A stretch of 64,000 nucleotides of DNA from Hybos culiciformis (GCA_964007475.1 OZ023274.1:75837303-75901302), one strand, 5' to 3'. Shown: positions 50,401-59,717, counted from the stretch's first letter. Translations and numbers: made by a program. Notes: generated by a model from the letters alone, not told the origin.

Positions 50401-53400
50401 AAGAAGTAAAGATTGATGTAAAAGTGGAAGATGAAGACGTAAAATTTGTTGCTCCGCCCTCAGCTGTAAGCTCGGAAAAATGGTTCTCTATCATTAATCG
50501 TGAAATGCCATTAACATCTAATGAAAATCCGTATATACCGGAATATCAGTTAGCGTATTCAAATATTACATGTGATCAAACTGTTCAAATTCAGGGTCAT
50601 CAATGGGATATAGCCAACAATGTCCAATATTTTAGTGTTCCAATTGAGCCCGACTCTGTAGTTGATTTGAAAGTTCGTAATGAAACAATATTATCACAAT
50701 CAGGTTTAAATGAGAATCAATTGAAAGAATCTGTTGATGAAAAGTTCTCTACCTCGTCGGCTGCAATTAAAGAAGAATGCATAGATTTAAAGCCGGGAAA
50801 GGTTGAAATTAAATTAGAAGACATTTCTGGAATTCCTTTGAATAATCTAGCAAATATGTCTTTAACCAATATTTCAACATTGCTTAGCTGTGAACAAATT
50901 CCACCGTTACAAATAAGTAATGATGAACAAAAAATTTTAGATAACATAAAAAAGAATGGTTTTCCTAAAACAGTTGAGCAAAATTATGTACCGAATCAGT
51001 TAAGACATGGATGGTGGAAAATCGATACTTTAGATTTGTTGCATAGTGTTATCGAATCTTTAAACCCTCGAGGAATACGTGAACGAGAATTGAAGGCTAA
51101 TTTATTAAGAATTATAAATGAAGAGATTGAATTAGGCTGTCCTTATCTGTTAAAAACTGAGGCAGGGGAAGATGAATTCAATGACCATAATTATATTCAA
51201 CCAGATAAAGCAAAAGATTGGAATGCTAGAGTATTTAAGCGAGTTGAAATTGCTTTATTGGATCAATTGGAAGCATTAGAGGATAAAATATGTTCAGCTT
51301 CAATGCAATATAAACATTGGCAAATACCAAGTCGTATTGAAAACGAAATGGCTTTGGAAGAAGATTGTACAGAAGAAGAATATGTAACTCTAATTCCAAT
51401 ATTAAGAGATCGAATTGCAGGCTTAGAAGCAGCTATTGAAAGACGTTACTTAAAGCCACCACTAGGTCAGTAAAATTCAAATTTCGATTTGCTTGTTAAG
51501 AATAAAATTTATGTAATAAAATAAAATTTTAAACTAATGTTAAAATAAAATATAAATTCTCTTTTAATCTATTTTAAACATTTATTTTTACTCTACATTT
51601 TTTGAATTTCGTTGTTTTAAATTTTTTTAGGTAATCAAATTGATCAAATGGCTTTAATTGCCCAAAATCAGCATCAGCAACAGCAGCAGCAGTTGTTGCA
51701 ACAGCAACAAAGCAACTCTTTGAGTACACAACAGAATCAATCTCAAAGTAATATCAATGACGAGAATTCTAATAATGATAATGATAAGGGAAACAGTTGC
51801 AACAGTGGCAATGGAAATGAGTCACCTTCATCTAACTGTAGTGATACTGATGAATCTGTTGAAAAATTACCAAAGGGTTTGATTTCGTGGCGTGAAGCCG
51901 TTTCAAGATCCAATACAACTTCTCAGCTTTCAATGGCTCTGTATGTTTTAGAATCTTGTGTTGCGTGGGATAAAAGTATTATGAAAGCGGTAAGTCTTGT
52001 ATAATATTCCGTGTGTTAAAGGTAGAATAAATAAATTTAGTAATAAAATTTACAAAACTGAAATTGGTTATTTGCTTGAATTTTTGTGTGGTCAATAAAG
52101 ATGGTTTGAAAACTGGTACACATTAGAATTTTTGATTTCATAAAATTATTTTGAAATTTATTAATATATTATTTTTTGTGTGAAATGTTTTTTTTTTTTT
52201 TTTTGTATATTTTCTTTTGTTTGCAACATAAGCATGACAAAAATTAACGACTCAAATACAAATTTTTTAACTACATATTTATATTCTGCACTTCGGGATA
52301 GTCAAAAAATTCACGTTCAATTTTTTTTTTTTAAAGCTTGAGAAATTATTTTTTTTTCAACTGGTTCATATTTTCATAATTAATCATCTCTTAAATTCTA
52401 TTAAACAATCTGTGAACCTAGGTGTCTAGTTTAGAACTAAAGTAAATTTGATAATTTTAATCTCAAGTCTGAAAATGGAACATTTGAAAAAAAAAATTAA
52501 AGACATTAAATAGTTTTTATAATTTTATTCTTATACATGGAAAATTGAATTTGATTTTTAGTAAATTTTTATGCTTAACAAATAACCTCGTTATTTTCAT
52601 TATTCGTTCATAAGCTCAACAAAATAATAGTTACATAGATTGCCGTATTGCTATTATTCATAAAAATAAATTGACCTGTCAACTTAAGTTAATTTAGTTT
52701 ATCTTGAACTATTGTATCTTTTCTGCAAATTAAATTTAAATTTTTCTCTTTTTTTTATAAGTCATAAGTTTATAAAAAAAAATTTCTCAAGCAGAATTTT
52801 TATGTTCATTTGGTTTATTTTCTGAGATTTTGCTGCTACTTATTATTTTTGATACATATTTTGATAGAGCAAAATTATTCGATAGAAAGAAAACAAAATA
52901 CATATTTTTTTAATTATTATTTTTTTTTTTTTAAATAAAATAATAAATTGTTTAGTTTTTTTTTTTTTTTTTTTGAATTTTTTTTTGCATGTTTTTAGAA
53001 CAAACATTTTTAGTTTGGTATATGGTTCTAAAATTATTTTATTTTAACTTTTCTTTCTATTTATTTATTTTCATAAATGTTGCTTTTTTTTTGTAAAATG
53101 TGTTGTAACAAAAAAAAATAAAACAAATTTAAAAAAAAAAAAAAAAAAAAAAACATAAAATTGCGTTAACACAAAAACAAAATATATAATAATAAACACT
53201 AAAAATAAATGAAACACTAAAATTCAGATTGATACTAATAATACCACTAAATTTAATACCACAACTACTACTACTATTTCCACTAATATTGATTGTAAGA
53301 AGCTTAAAAAATTTTCAAAAAAAACTTATAAGAAAAAAAGAAAAGATAAATATAGTGGTAACACTAACATTACTAATCAAAATACTGCAACATTGCATCC

Positions 53401-56092
53401 ATTATCACCATCATCATCATCTTCAATATCAATTTCAACAACATGTTCAACAACAAGTAATTATAATACTGTCACAACAAATATTGATCACAATTTAACA
53501 ATACAACCAGTAGTAATACAACTGTCAAAACAATTGAAGAAAAAATCAAAAAAAAAATTAAAAAATGCTAAAAAATTTGAGAATGAAACTACTACTACTT
53601 CTATAATTTCTAGTAATTTAAGCAATAACGGAGAATTTTCTAACAATTTAATATTAATTAATAATCAAGCATTAAAAAAAAAAAATATTGGAAAAAATGG
53701 TAATAAACATTTAACAGCTAAAGAAAAAAAATTTTTACAGAATTGCCAATTTTGTACTTCGGGTGAAAATGAAGATAAATTATTATTATGTGACGGTTGT
53801 GACAAAGGTTATCACACATATTGTTTTAAACCAAAAATGGATAATATACCAGAAGGAGATTGGTAAATATTATTAAAAATTTTTTATTAAGATATTTGTT
53901 CTATTGATCCTTCAATCTATATCGTTTTTGTTTTTTAAGGTATTGTTATGAATGTGTCAATAAAGCTACAAACGAACGAAAATGTATAGTTTGTGGTGGT
54001 AAAAAAATACCACCTGTAGGTAAAATGGTTTATTGTGAAATATGTCCACGTGCATATCATTCAGATTGCTATATACCACCGTTGTTGAAAATACCTCGAG
54101 GCAAATGGTATTGTCATGGTTGTGTAGCAAAAGCACCGCCACCAAAAAAACGTGCTCAAAAACGAAAGAATGAGAATAAAGAACACAAAGAGAAGTCAGA
54201 AAAACATCACCATCACGAGAAAACTGAAAAAATATTAAAAATTGATTCTAATAGCAGTGTTGGTCAATTGTCATTCCAAAATTCTACAAGTCATGACGAT
54301 TCAATGGCACAAAGGTAAATAGATTTTTTAAATTAAAAAAAATAATAAAAATAAAAAAAGAGTGAAATAATTTTAATTTTTAAATTAAAAAAACAATTAT
54401 TTTTTCTTCATTTCCCAATATTAATGTATGAAAAAAGGTAAAATTTTAAATAAAATTGTTTTTCTGGAAGTGAATTTCTACCCTATTCTTTTTTTTTTTT
54501 TGACTGAAAACTAAAAATCTCAAAAATATAAGTGCTGAAAATTGTAATTGAAAAATTATTAAATTGTTTACTATCATCGAATTGAGTATTTTGTCTCAAT
54601 CATGAATTGTTTGAGGTTCTCTGATTAATCGTTCTGGTTACAAAAGTTTGTGATAAATTTGAGAATGAAGATTTTAAAATATGTAGTAGAAGTCTCAGAA
54701 TGAATATAAAACGAATTATATTAATTTTTAGAATCTTTGTTTGAGACTTTGAAACGTGTTTATTGAAATTTCAATAGAGACGATTTAATGATTTAATCGA
54801 TTTGATGAGAAATGAGAGTCGAGTTTATATGTCATTTTATAAAATAATTATAAACCTGGGTCTTTTGTTTAGTCAATAAAATTGTTCCAGTTTGACACAA
54901 TAAACTCTTTTTAATGTTACTTCATTAGAATATTAAAAAAAATATTTGTCTTTAAAAACATTAAAAAAAGTAGTATAAGTAGATAAAATTTGGAACTTAT
55001 TCTCAGCATTATGTTTGAATTCAGCTCATCTTAGTTGTTTGAAAATGTATTGTTCAATAAGTACGTATGTGTAAAAAAATAAGTAGAAAAATCAGAAAAT
55101 TTTTTATTATGTTTTTCATATTCAAATTTAGTCCTACACATTCAGTTGCCTCTACATCCATCGATGAATCACAACAACAAATAATGCAACAACAAAATCA
55201 GCTACCAAATCAGCAACTAATTCAGCAATCTCATCCTCAAAATCAGCAACCGCAAGAAGACAAGCAACCACAATCGCAACAACCACAACCACAACCGCAA
55301 CAATTACAACCGCAACCACAACAGCAACCACAACAGCAACCACAACAGCAAGAACAACAACCGCAATCACAACAACCGCAATCACAGCAACCACAGCAGC
55401 AACCAGATCAACAGCCACTTGAAGAGCAACAAAAACAACAACTTTATCAACAGTACCAACTTCAACAACAAACTCAGATATTGCAACAGCAACAGCAATT
55501 TCAAGAACAACAACGACTAATTGAATCCATTAAATATTTACAAGGACCACAGGCACAACAGCAACAATCGCAGCCATTTGTGCCGGCAGTTGTATCGGGA
55601 ATATTACAACAACAATCTTTTGTACCACATTCCTATGCAACATCAAATTCATCTTCTGTTGATGACACGACACCGTCATCGCAAGAACTTAATAATCTTA
55701 GTCAACAGCAGCAGCAGTCACACGAAGAATCGACATCACCAAAAACATCACTGCATGAGCAATCGAATGAAATTCAAAACGAAGAAAATTGTTCTATGAG
55801 TCAATCGGATGATATTAAATCTCCAACTCCGCCACAATTAACACAACATCAACAAAATCAACAGCATCATCAACAAATTTTGCAAGAAGCTAAAGAGAAA
55901 TTAAAGCAGGAAAAGAAAGAAAAACATGCTGCAAAAAAACTAATGAAAGAATTAGCCGTTTGCAAAACACTCCTGGCCGATATGGAGGTAAGGAAATAGT
56001 TTTAATAGAAATTTTCAATTATTTTAATTTTTTTTTTGGTTTTTTTTTCTTTCATTTTGCTTCATCCATTTGGCTACAAAAATAGGTCTAAA

Positions 56093-56124
<32 letters not shown>

Positions 56125-59100
56125 CATAATTTCAATCCAAATTTGTTGCATTATAAAAACATTTTTATTTTCAATTTTATCAGAATGAAATTGATTTTTT
56201 GGTTTAAGGATATTTTTTTTTTTTTTTCCCCGATTTAATTCAAAATTAAACTAATTCGCAAATTGGTTTGGTTTTGAACATACCTATGTTGTTTTTTTAT
56301 TATCTTTTTCTAGTTCTTTAAGAGCCCGTTCCCAAACTGGAACTTTTTTAGAAACTGAAAAATTATTTTAGTTTCTAGAATTTCTAGTTTTGGAACGACA
56401 CGATTTTACAGCTGTTATTTTACAATTATTTTACAAATCAAGATTTTTTGACGTAAAAATCGTTCCGAAATTATATATTATATTTTAAAAATTTGCAAAG
56501 GGAAATTTTAAATTTCCCATAACAAACTCAGTTTATAGGTGTACTTTTTAGTGCACCTAATTTTAAAAAAAAAAACAAAAAATTGAAAATTTAAGCAGAC
56601 GTTGCAGATGATACAGATTAAATGTCAAGCCTATTTCAATTTCTGAAAAAAAGGAATTTTCTTTAGCAGAAAAGGTATATTTTACTATTTCAAATAGTTT
56701 CAGTTTGGGAACGGGCTCTAAGTATATATATATTTCGATTTTATTTATTATGTATTACATAAATGTTAAGAACTAATGAAAAACATAATCTCTAAATTTA
56801 AAAATGTTTAAATGTTAAAAACAATAATCTACCTACTCAATTAATATTTTTTTAGGCCTTAACTTTAAAAAAAAAAACTATTCATTCTGATAAATTTAAA
56901 CTATATATTTATTATATAAAATTTAATTTTTATATTTTTAATTAATAAATTTTCAGTTCTTTTTTTAATAAAAAAATTTTTTGTTTTTGTTTTTTCTTTT
57001 TTCTATCCTCACCAATAAAAACAAACAAACAAAAAAAAAAAAAAAAAAATCCAAATAAAAAAAAAAATAAATAATAAAAATTGTTGAACTCATTCATCAC
57101 CATCATATTTTTTGCTGTGCTGCGTTTATCTTCTGATGTGTGTGTGTGTGTGTATTAATTAAATTTTGGGACAAATTAAAACAAATAATTAATTTTTTTT
57201 TTTTTTTTTAATAAATTCGAAATATGAATTTTAATTTTCTTATCTGTATATTATTTTTTTAAATGAAATTTTTGCATATGATAAATCATATTACATATAT
57301 ATATATAATGTATAAAAATAATGCACACAAAATTATTATTATTTTATCACACTTGAAAATTGAATTGCAAAAAATATTTATATTAAATCAAAAATTAAAA
57401 TAAAAATAAATAAAATAAAAACAATGAAAAATCAAAAAAAAAAAAAAAAATAAAATAAATAAAATAAAAAAACATAGATTCATGAAGACTCCTGGCCATT
57501 TCTATTACCGGTAAATACAAAACAATTTCCAACTTATAAGAAAATCATAAAAAATCCAATGGATTTATCGACTATTAAGAAAAAATTACAAGATTTGACG
57601 TAAGTATTTTTTTTTTTTTTTTCTCTCAATTTTTATTGACTTAACATTAGCTTAGCTCGCTTATTACAATTAAAATAATAAAACTGGAATCTTAATCTGT
57701 AATTGGGATTATTTAAATATTAGTTGTGTTTTGGAAAAAACATATTTCTGCGTTAATAATAAAAAAAAAAAAAAATGGATAGTGTAGCTACATAGTTTGA
57801 TGCAAAAAAAAAAAAAAAATATGAACATGATGTTTCAATTGCAGAAAAGATTCCTGAATTTCTTTTTTTTATTCATCCAAAATGCTTAAATAATATTTGC
57901 TTATCTCTTGACAATAGTTTCTCGTCAATGTCGTATAAATATAAAACTATAATATTAAATATATTTATTAAAAAAAAATTGATTCCAAGACGTGTAACTT
58001 ATATTTTTCTCATAATGTCATACATTAATTATTATTTTATATTTCGAATCTAATAAAATTAAATTAAAATTTATAGTTATCATATTTTTATTTTTCAAAA
58101 TTGCTTAATTAATATTAATGTACATATATATTAAATATTTAAAATTTCAAAGCAATCGATATTAGGCAGAACTTATGGGTTATTATGTGTTTATAGTATA
58201 CTGCTTACTTAAAATATTTTTGTTAGGATCGGGACGAAATACCACATTTAAAAATACCGCAGAACAAAATTTCGCAAAATTTTACAAAAACTAATTACAA
58301 TTCCGTAAAAATTCCGCAATTCAAAAATTTTGTTTTTAGTTGAACTACAGAAATTTTATTCCAGTCTCAAAAAAAAAAAAAAAAACAGAATTTTGTTCTG
58401 CGGAATTTTGTCATTCGGAATTACGTACCCAACCCAATTTTTTTTTTTTTTGGAATTTAAAAATTATAAAATTAATTTTTATTTAAAAAAAATAATTGTT
58501 TTCACTTAAGTGAGCCAAAAAATAACAACATAAAATTTGTCGGAATAAAAAAAAAGATTTTTGTAAATCGAATTGTAATATGCAAGTCAAGCGTTATGTT
58601 AAAATTTTTAATATTATTAATTTTTTAAAGCGATAATATATTTTTACTATGTATTTGTTTATTTTATGAATATTTATTTTTATTATATCTTCCCTTATTA
58701 TTTAATTTTAAAAATATGTAATTATTCATCAGATTGTTATCATTTGTATTGTAAATACATACTAAGAAAAAAAAAATACAAAAAAAACATTATTTTGGTA
58801 CATTAAAAATTTCAAAAATCACTATATGACACCTCAAAAATATTCATATTATTCCAAAAGAGAGTTTAACCATATTTAATTTCATTTTTCACATTGAGAT
58901 TCTGTCTCTATTCCTAACCAATTTGACATTTTCGGAATTATTTGGCACTTATAATTATCAGGCATAATGTCAAATGTTTTTTTTTACTGATAATTGGTTA
59001 CTTCAAATGAATGAAATACTTCATTAATTCTCATTCATTAAATCAATTTCAATAATCATCATGTAGACTCACTAATTAATTCAAAGTATCCGTCTCAAAA

Positions 59101-59589
59101 AAGAAAACAGATTTTAAATTACATGTCATTTTTAATGAGCCTGAAATTTTGTCAATCATTATGATTATACACTTATAATCGAAAATGCAGTTGTAATTGT
59201 AGTCATAGTAAAAAAAAAAGTATAAATTGTTCTTACGAATATTTTAATTAAACTCAGTTCTACATATTGCCTCAAAAATTTTTTTTTCTAGTTAAACAAA
59301 CTTTTAAAAATATTTTTCGTCTCTTAAACTCTCGAATCTAAACAAAAAAAATAATATTTGTATAGATATTAACAAAAAGTTTTTGGCATAAATTGTATTT
59401 AACGAATGTTTTGTATATTTTAATTTTAGGTATAAATCTCGTGATGACTTTGTAACCGATGTTAGACAAATTTTTGATAATTGTGAGATGTTTAATGAAG
59501 ACGATTCACCAGTTGGTAAAGCCGGGCATGGAATGCGCAAATTTTTTGAACTCAAATGGGCTGAATTAACTGATAAACATTCATCATGA
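41383..59589 (+). CDS. tou: Toutatis / BAZ2-family chromatin-remodelling subunit (19 coding exons)
   Basis: This is the homologue of Drosophila Toutatis and vertebrate BAZ2A/BAZ2B. Exons: 41383-41476, 41595-41711, 41775-42217, 42386-42921, 44201-45188, 45345-45623, 45691-46047, 46157-46222, 46409-46453, 47694-47735, 48352-48521, 48593-48741, 48799-51465, 51631-51989, 53228-53862, 53940-54314, 55132-55987, 57478-57599, 59430-59589. All junctions are GT/AG and phases agree, giving 2819 residues. Domain order: Ala/Ser-rich N-terminus, TAM/MBD-like (about 773-850), charged helix (about 865-1046), DDT (about 1071-1135), WHIM motifs (about 1228-2104), PHD1 (about 2276-2321), PHD2 (about 2331-2377), Gln-rich linker, bromodomain (about 2727-2815). 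By family, it is the large nuclear subunit that partners the ISWI ATPase; the fly ToRC complex also contains CtBP. Start chosen at the ATG whose product leads directly into the conserved AYWGRD block. Exact splice choices are by eye. Confidence 0.92.
41595..41711 (+). CDS. tou: tou exon 2: AYWGRD block and poly-Ala
   Basis: Residues 32-71. Reads AYWGRDG, then an eight-Ala tract, NPLFSSQFN, a second Ala tract and GLGLLPGNP. To my knowledge the AYWGR block is typical of insect Toutatis N-termini. Acceptor TTTCTTTTCAG; donor GTGAGA after a phase-1 G. Confidence 0.85.
41775..42217 (+). CDS. tou: tou exon 3: Ala/Ser-rich region with [14 protein letters not shown]
   Basis: Residues 71-218. Contains a nine-Ala run, the aromatic block [18 protein letters not shown] and a long Ser/Asn region with a basic [12 protein letters not shown] segment. 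The donor AAG|GTACTA departs from the GTRAGT consensus; the frame would otherwise continue only three codons (VLR) to a stop. Codon use switches between CAG and GCA/GCT variants within the tracts, as in real coding repeats. Confidence 0.85.
42386..42921 (+). CDS. tou: tou exon 4: Ser/His/Asn-rich, ends in YMPQGIL
   Basis: Residues 219-396 plus two bases. Low-complexity Ser, Asn and His tracts, then a helical segment ending [14 protein letters not shown]. The weak donor AAG|GTTAGA at 42921/42922 is supported because joining it to 44201 in phase 2 rebuilds the conserved [12 protein letters not shown] junction of BAZ2-type proteins. Confidence 0.88.
42922..44200 (+). other. tou: tou intron 4
   Basis: A 1279-bp AT-rich intron. 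I see no nested gene or mobile element. The 3' end is TTATTAAAATGCAG, only moderately pyrimidine-rich. Confidence 0.75.
44201..45188 (+). CDS. tou: tou exon 5: [13 protein letters not shown] block, AT-hook-like and PLNLS motifs
   Basis: Residues 397-726. It opens with the block [17 protein letters not shown], then [15 protein letters not shown], the family signature upstream of the TAM domain. Next come Gln, Ala, Ser and Asn repeats, then [10 protein letters not shown] and PLNLSMKP (P623-L624-N625-L626-S627), a CtBP-type docking motif. GRPRNLGRG at about 681 resembles an AT-hook. The exon ends in a helical [20 protein letters not shown] segment. Donor GTAAGT, phase 0. Confidence 0.92.
45345..45623 (+). 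CDS. tou: tou exon 6: acidic linker and first half of TAM/MBD-like domain
   Basis: Residues 727-819. An [11 protein letters not shown] helix and an acidic Ser/Glu stretch precede [17 protein letters not shown] (about 773 onwards), where W781 is the conserved Trp opening the MBD-like fold, then [10 protein letters not shown]. In BAZ2 proteins this TAM domain binds nucleic acid; the residues that let true MBDs read methyl-CpG are not conserved in the family. Phase 0 at both ends. Confidence 0.9.
45691..46047 (+). CDS. tou: tou exon 7: end of TAM domain and start of charged helix
   Basis: Residues 820-938. Contains [15 protein letters not shown], the standard end of the TAM domain, then [19 protein letters not shown] and a long run of Arg, Lys, Glu and Gln ([19 protein letters not shown]) predicted to be a continuous helix or coiled coil. 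Phase 0 at both ends. BAZ2 proteins usually read KYLSRNGI before RDNFSF; here the linker is [10 protein letters not shown], which is more diverged. Confidence 0.9.
46157..46222 (+). CDS. tou: tou exon 8: 22-codon micro-exon of the charged helix
   Basis: Residues 939-960 ([20 protein letters not shown] and QQ). Exactly 66 nt, phase 0 at both ends, with good acceptor (TTTTTGTAG) and donor (GTAGGT). Skipping or including it would keep the frame. Confidence 0.82.
46409..46453 (+). CDS. tou: tou exon 9: 15-codon micro-exon of the charged helix
   Basis: Residues 961-975 ([15 protein letters not shown]). 45 nt, phase 0 at both ends, acceptor TTTTTTTCCAG, donor GTACCT. The residue pattern matches that of exons 8 and 10. 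Confidence 0.8.
46454..47693 (+). other. tou: tou intron 9
   Basis: A 1240-bp AT-rich intron between two micro-exons. I see no further micro-exon with a convincing acceptor-donor pair, and no mobile element. Confidence 0.6.
47694..47735 (+). CDS. tou: tou exon 10: 14-codon micro-exon of the charged helix
   Basis: Residues 976-989 ([14 protein letters not shown]). 42 nt, phase 0 at both ends, acceptor TTTCTTTACTCCAG, donor GTATGA. Support is its frame, its helix-like Glu/Lys/Leu pattern and good acceptor. It could be alternatively spliced. Confidence 0.75.
48352..48521 (+). CDS. tou: tou exon 11: end of charged helix
   Basis: Residues 990-1045 plus two bases. Reads [20 protein letters not shown], then [17 protein letters not shown] and [12 protein letters not shown], the Arg/Lys-rich helix that leads into DDT in this family. 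Donor AAG|GTTAAT gives phase 2. Confidence 0.92.
48593..48741 (+). CDS. tou: tou exon 12: DDT domain, first part
   Basis: Residues 1046-1095 plus one base. After RKPVEDSEI it carries [20 protein letters not shown] (1071-1090) and ETLGF, the classic first helices of the DDT domain, which in BAZ/ACF proteins helps bind the ISWI ATPase. Donor GTAAAT after a phase-1 G; exon 13 completes the Asp of GFDMESLP. Confidence 0.95.
48799..51465 (+). CDS. tou: tou exon 13: rest of DDT, WHIM1/2/3 motifs
   Basis: Residues 1096-1984 in one 2667-nt exon. DDT continues with [16 protein letters not shown]. The WHIM1-like block starts near W1228 ([16 protein letters not shown]). [12 protein letters not shown] (G1477 onwards) and [15 protein letters not shown] form the WHIM2 signature thought to contact ISWI and linker [23 protein letters not shown] starts at 1830, and the exon ends in [16 protein letters not shown]. 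Between them lie an Asn/Gly repeat (GNNGNNGNTGNTGNN), an acidic Glu-rich linker, and SUMO-type sites at K1637, K1753 and K1767. The frame reads CAG TAA immediately past the donor CTAG|GTCAGT. Confidence 0.95.
51631..51989 (+). CDS. tou: tou exon 14: Gln-rich stretch and end of WHIM region
   Basis: Residues 1985-2104. Begins [14 protein letters not shown], then CAG/CAA-encoded Gln and Ser/Asn tracts, then the conserved [20 protein letters not shown] and [11 protein letters not shown], which in BAZ2 proteins runs directly into PHD1 (SIMKA then xCQFC). Donor GTAAGT, phase 0. Confidence 0.92.
51990..53227 (+). other. tou: tou intron 14
   Basis: A 1238-bp AT-rich intron with long T runs in its middle and a purine-rich end: the last 60 bases before AG at 53227 are nearly all A with CACTAAA words that could serve as branch points, and no pyrimidine tract. 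See the alternative acceptor at 53739-53740. Confidence 0.7.
53228..53862 (+). CDS. tou: tou exon 15: 171-residue insert plus PHD finger 1
   Basis: Residues 2105-2315 plus two bases. The first 513 nt encode a Thr/Asn/Ser-rich and strongly basic insert ([36 protein letters not shown]). At 53741 PHD1 begins: [20 protein letters not shown], then DKGYHTYC and IPEGDW, with the C4HC3 zinc ligands completed in exon 16 (YCYEC). An internal ATTTTTACAG ends at 53740 in the same phase, so splicing there would give KANCQFC, matching the family junction, and a 2648-residue protein. Confidence 0.85.
53940..54314 (+). CDS. tou: tou exon 16: PHD finger 2 and basic linker
   Basis: Residues 2316-2440 plus two bases. 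It completes PHD1 (WYCYEC) and encodes PHD2 with ligands in [23 protein letters not shown] and WYCHGC (2331-2377). A basic, His-containing tail follows ([23 protein letters not shown]). PHD fingers of this family read histone H3 tails. Vertebrate BAZ2 has a single PHD; the second finger here fits my recollection of insect Toutatis. Donor GTAAAT, phase 2. Confidence 0.93.
54315..55131 (+). other. tou: tou intron 16
   Basis: An 817-bp AT-rich intron. No mobile element or nested gene seen. Confidence 0.7.
55132..55987 (+). CDS. tou: tou exon 17: Gln-rich linker before the bromodomain
   Basis: Residues 2441-2726. Starts [17 protein letters not shown], then more than 100 residues of Gln and Gln-Pro repeats encoded by mixed CAA and CAG codons, then Ser/Glu-rich sequence and the helix [20 protein letters not shown], ending [15 protein letters not shown], the conserved lead-in to the bromodomain. 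Mixed codons argue against simple triplet slippage. Donor GTAAGG, phase 0. Confidence 0.92.
55988..57477 (+). other. tou: tou intron 17 carrying a MITE
   Basis: A 1490-bp intron with long T runs, a 397-bp inverted-repeat element at 56322-56718 and a short (GT)n tract near 57138-57154. Its 3' end before AG at 57477 is almost pure A with interspersed T, without a pyrimidine tract. Confidence 0.75.
56322..56718. mobile_element. 397-bp Harbinger-like MITE in tou intron 17
   Basis: Inverted terminal repeats GAGCCCGTTCCCAAACTG (left) and its exact complement (right), flanked by TAA on both sides (56319-56321 and 56719-56721). A 3-bp TAA/TTA duplication together with GC-rich ends is typical of PIF/Harbinger elements, so I assign it there tentatively. 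Interior repeats (AGTTTCTAGAA, TTTTGGAACGA) are subterminal. No transposase. Confidence 0.82.
57478..57599 (+). CDS. tou: tou exon 18: bromodomain, first half
   Basis: Residues 2727-2766 plus two bases. [15 protein letters not shown] contains the WPF shelf, then [20 protein letters not shown], the ZA loop and PMD signature of BAZ2-type bromodomains. Donor GTAAGT, phase 2. The acceptor lacks a pyrimidine tract but the reading frame and homology leave no doubt. Confidence 0.93.
57600..59429 (+). other. tou: tou intron 18
   Basis: An 1830-bp AT-rich intron that splits the bromodomain. It contains a decayed inverted-repeat element at about 58223-58437; otherwise nothing recognisable. Confidence 0.75.
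58223..58437. mobile_element. Decayed inverted-repeat element in tou intron 18
   Basis: The left end TTAGGATCGGGACGAAAT and the complement of the right end, TTGGGTTGGGTACGTAAT, match imperfectly. Further in, CCGCAGAACAAAATT is perfectly inverted between the two arms. Similar ACAAAATTCCGC words recur in the interior. It reads as an old MITE; no target duplication is visible. Confidence 0.5.
59430..59589 (+). CDS. tou: tou exon 19: bromodomain, second half, and stop
   Basis: Residues 2767-2819 and TGA (59587-59589). [20 protein letters not shown] is followed by FNEDDS, whose Asn is the acetyl-lysine-binding Asn of bromodomains, then [18 protein letters not shown]. The protein ends TDKHSS shortly after the last helix, as in other BAZ2 proteins. 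Acceptor TTTTAATTTTAG. Confidence 0.95.
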
Positions 59590-59717
59590 TATCAAATTAA
59601 TCATTCCAAGCATTCTATTGATTAAATTCATTTTTTGTATCGTATTTTTGTACTTTTTTTTAATTATTTAACTTTTTATTTTATTTTTGTAAAATCTGTG
59701 GAGCAGAATAATTATTT

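Noticed and set aside
55152..55799. Minus-strand Val/Ala frame and a plus-strand His/Arg/Asn frame across tou exon 17
   Set aside because: Both are alternative readings of the CAA/CAG tract. The sense frame joins its neighbours in phase and leads into the bromodomain.
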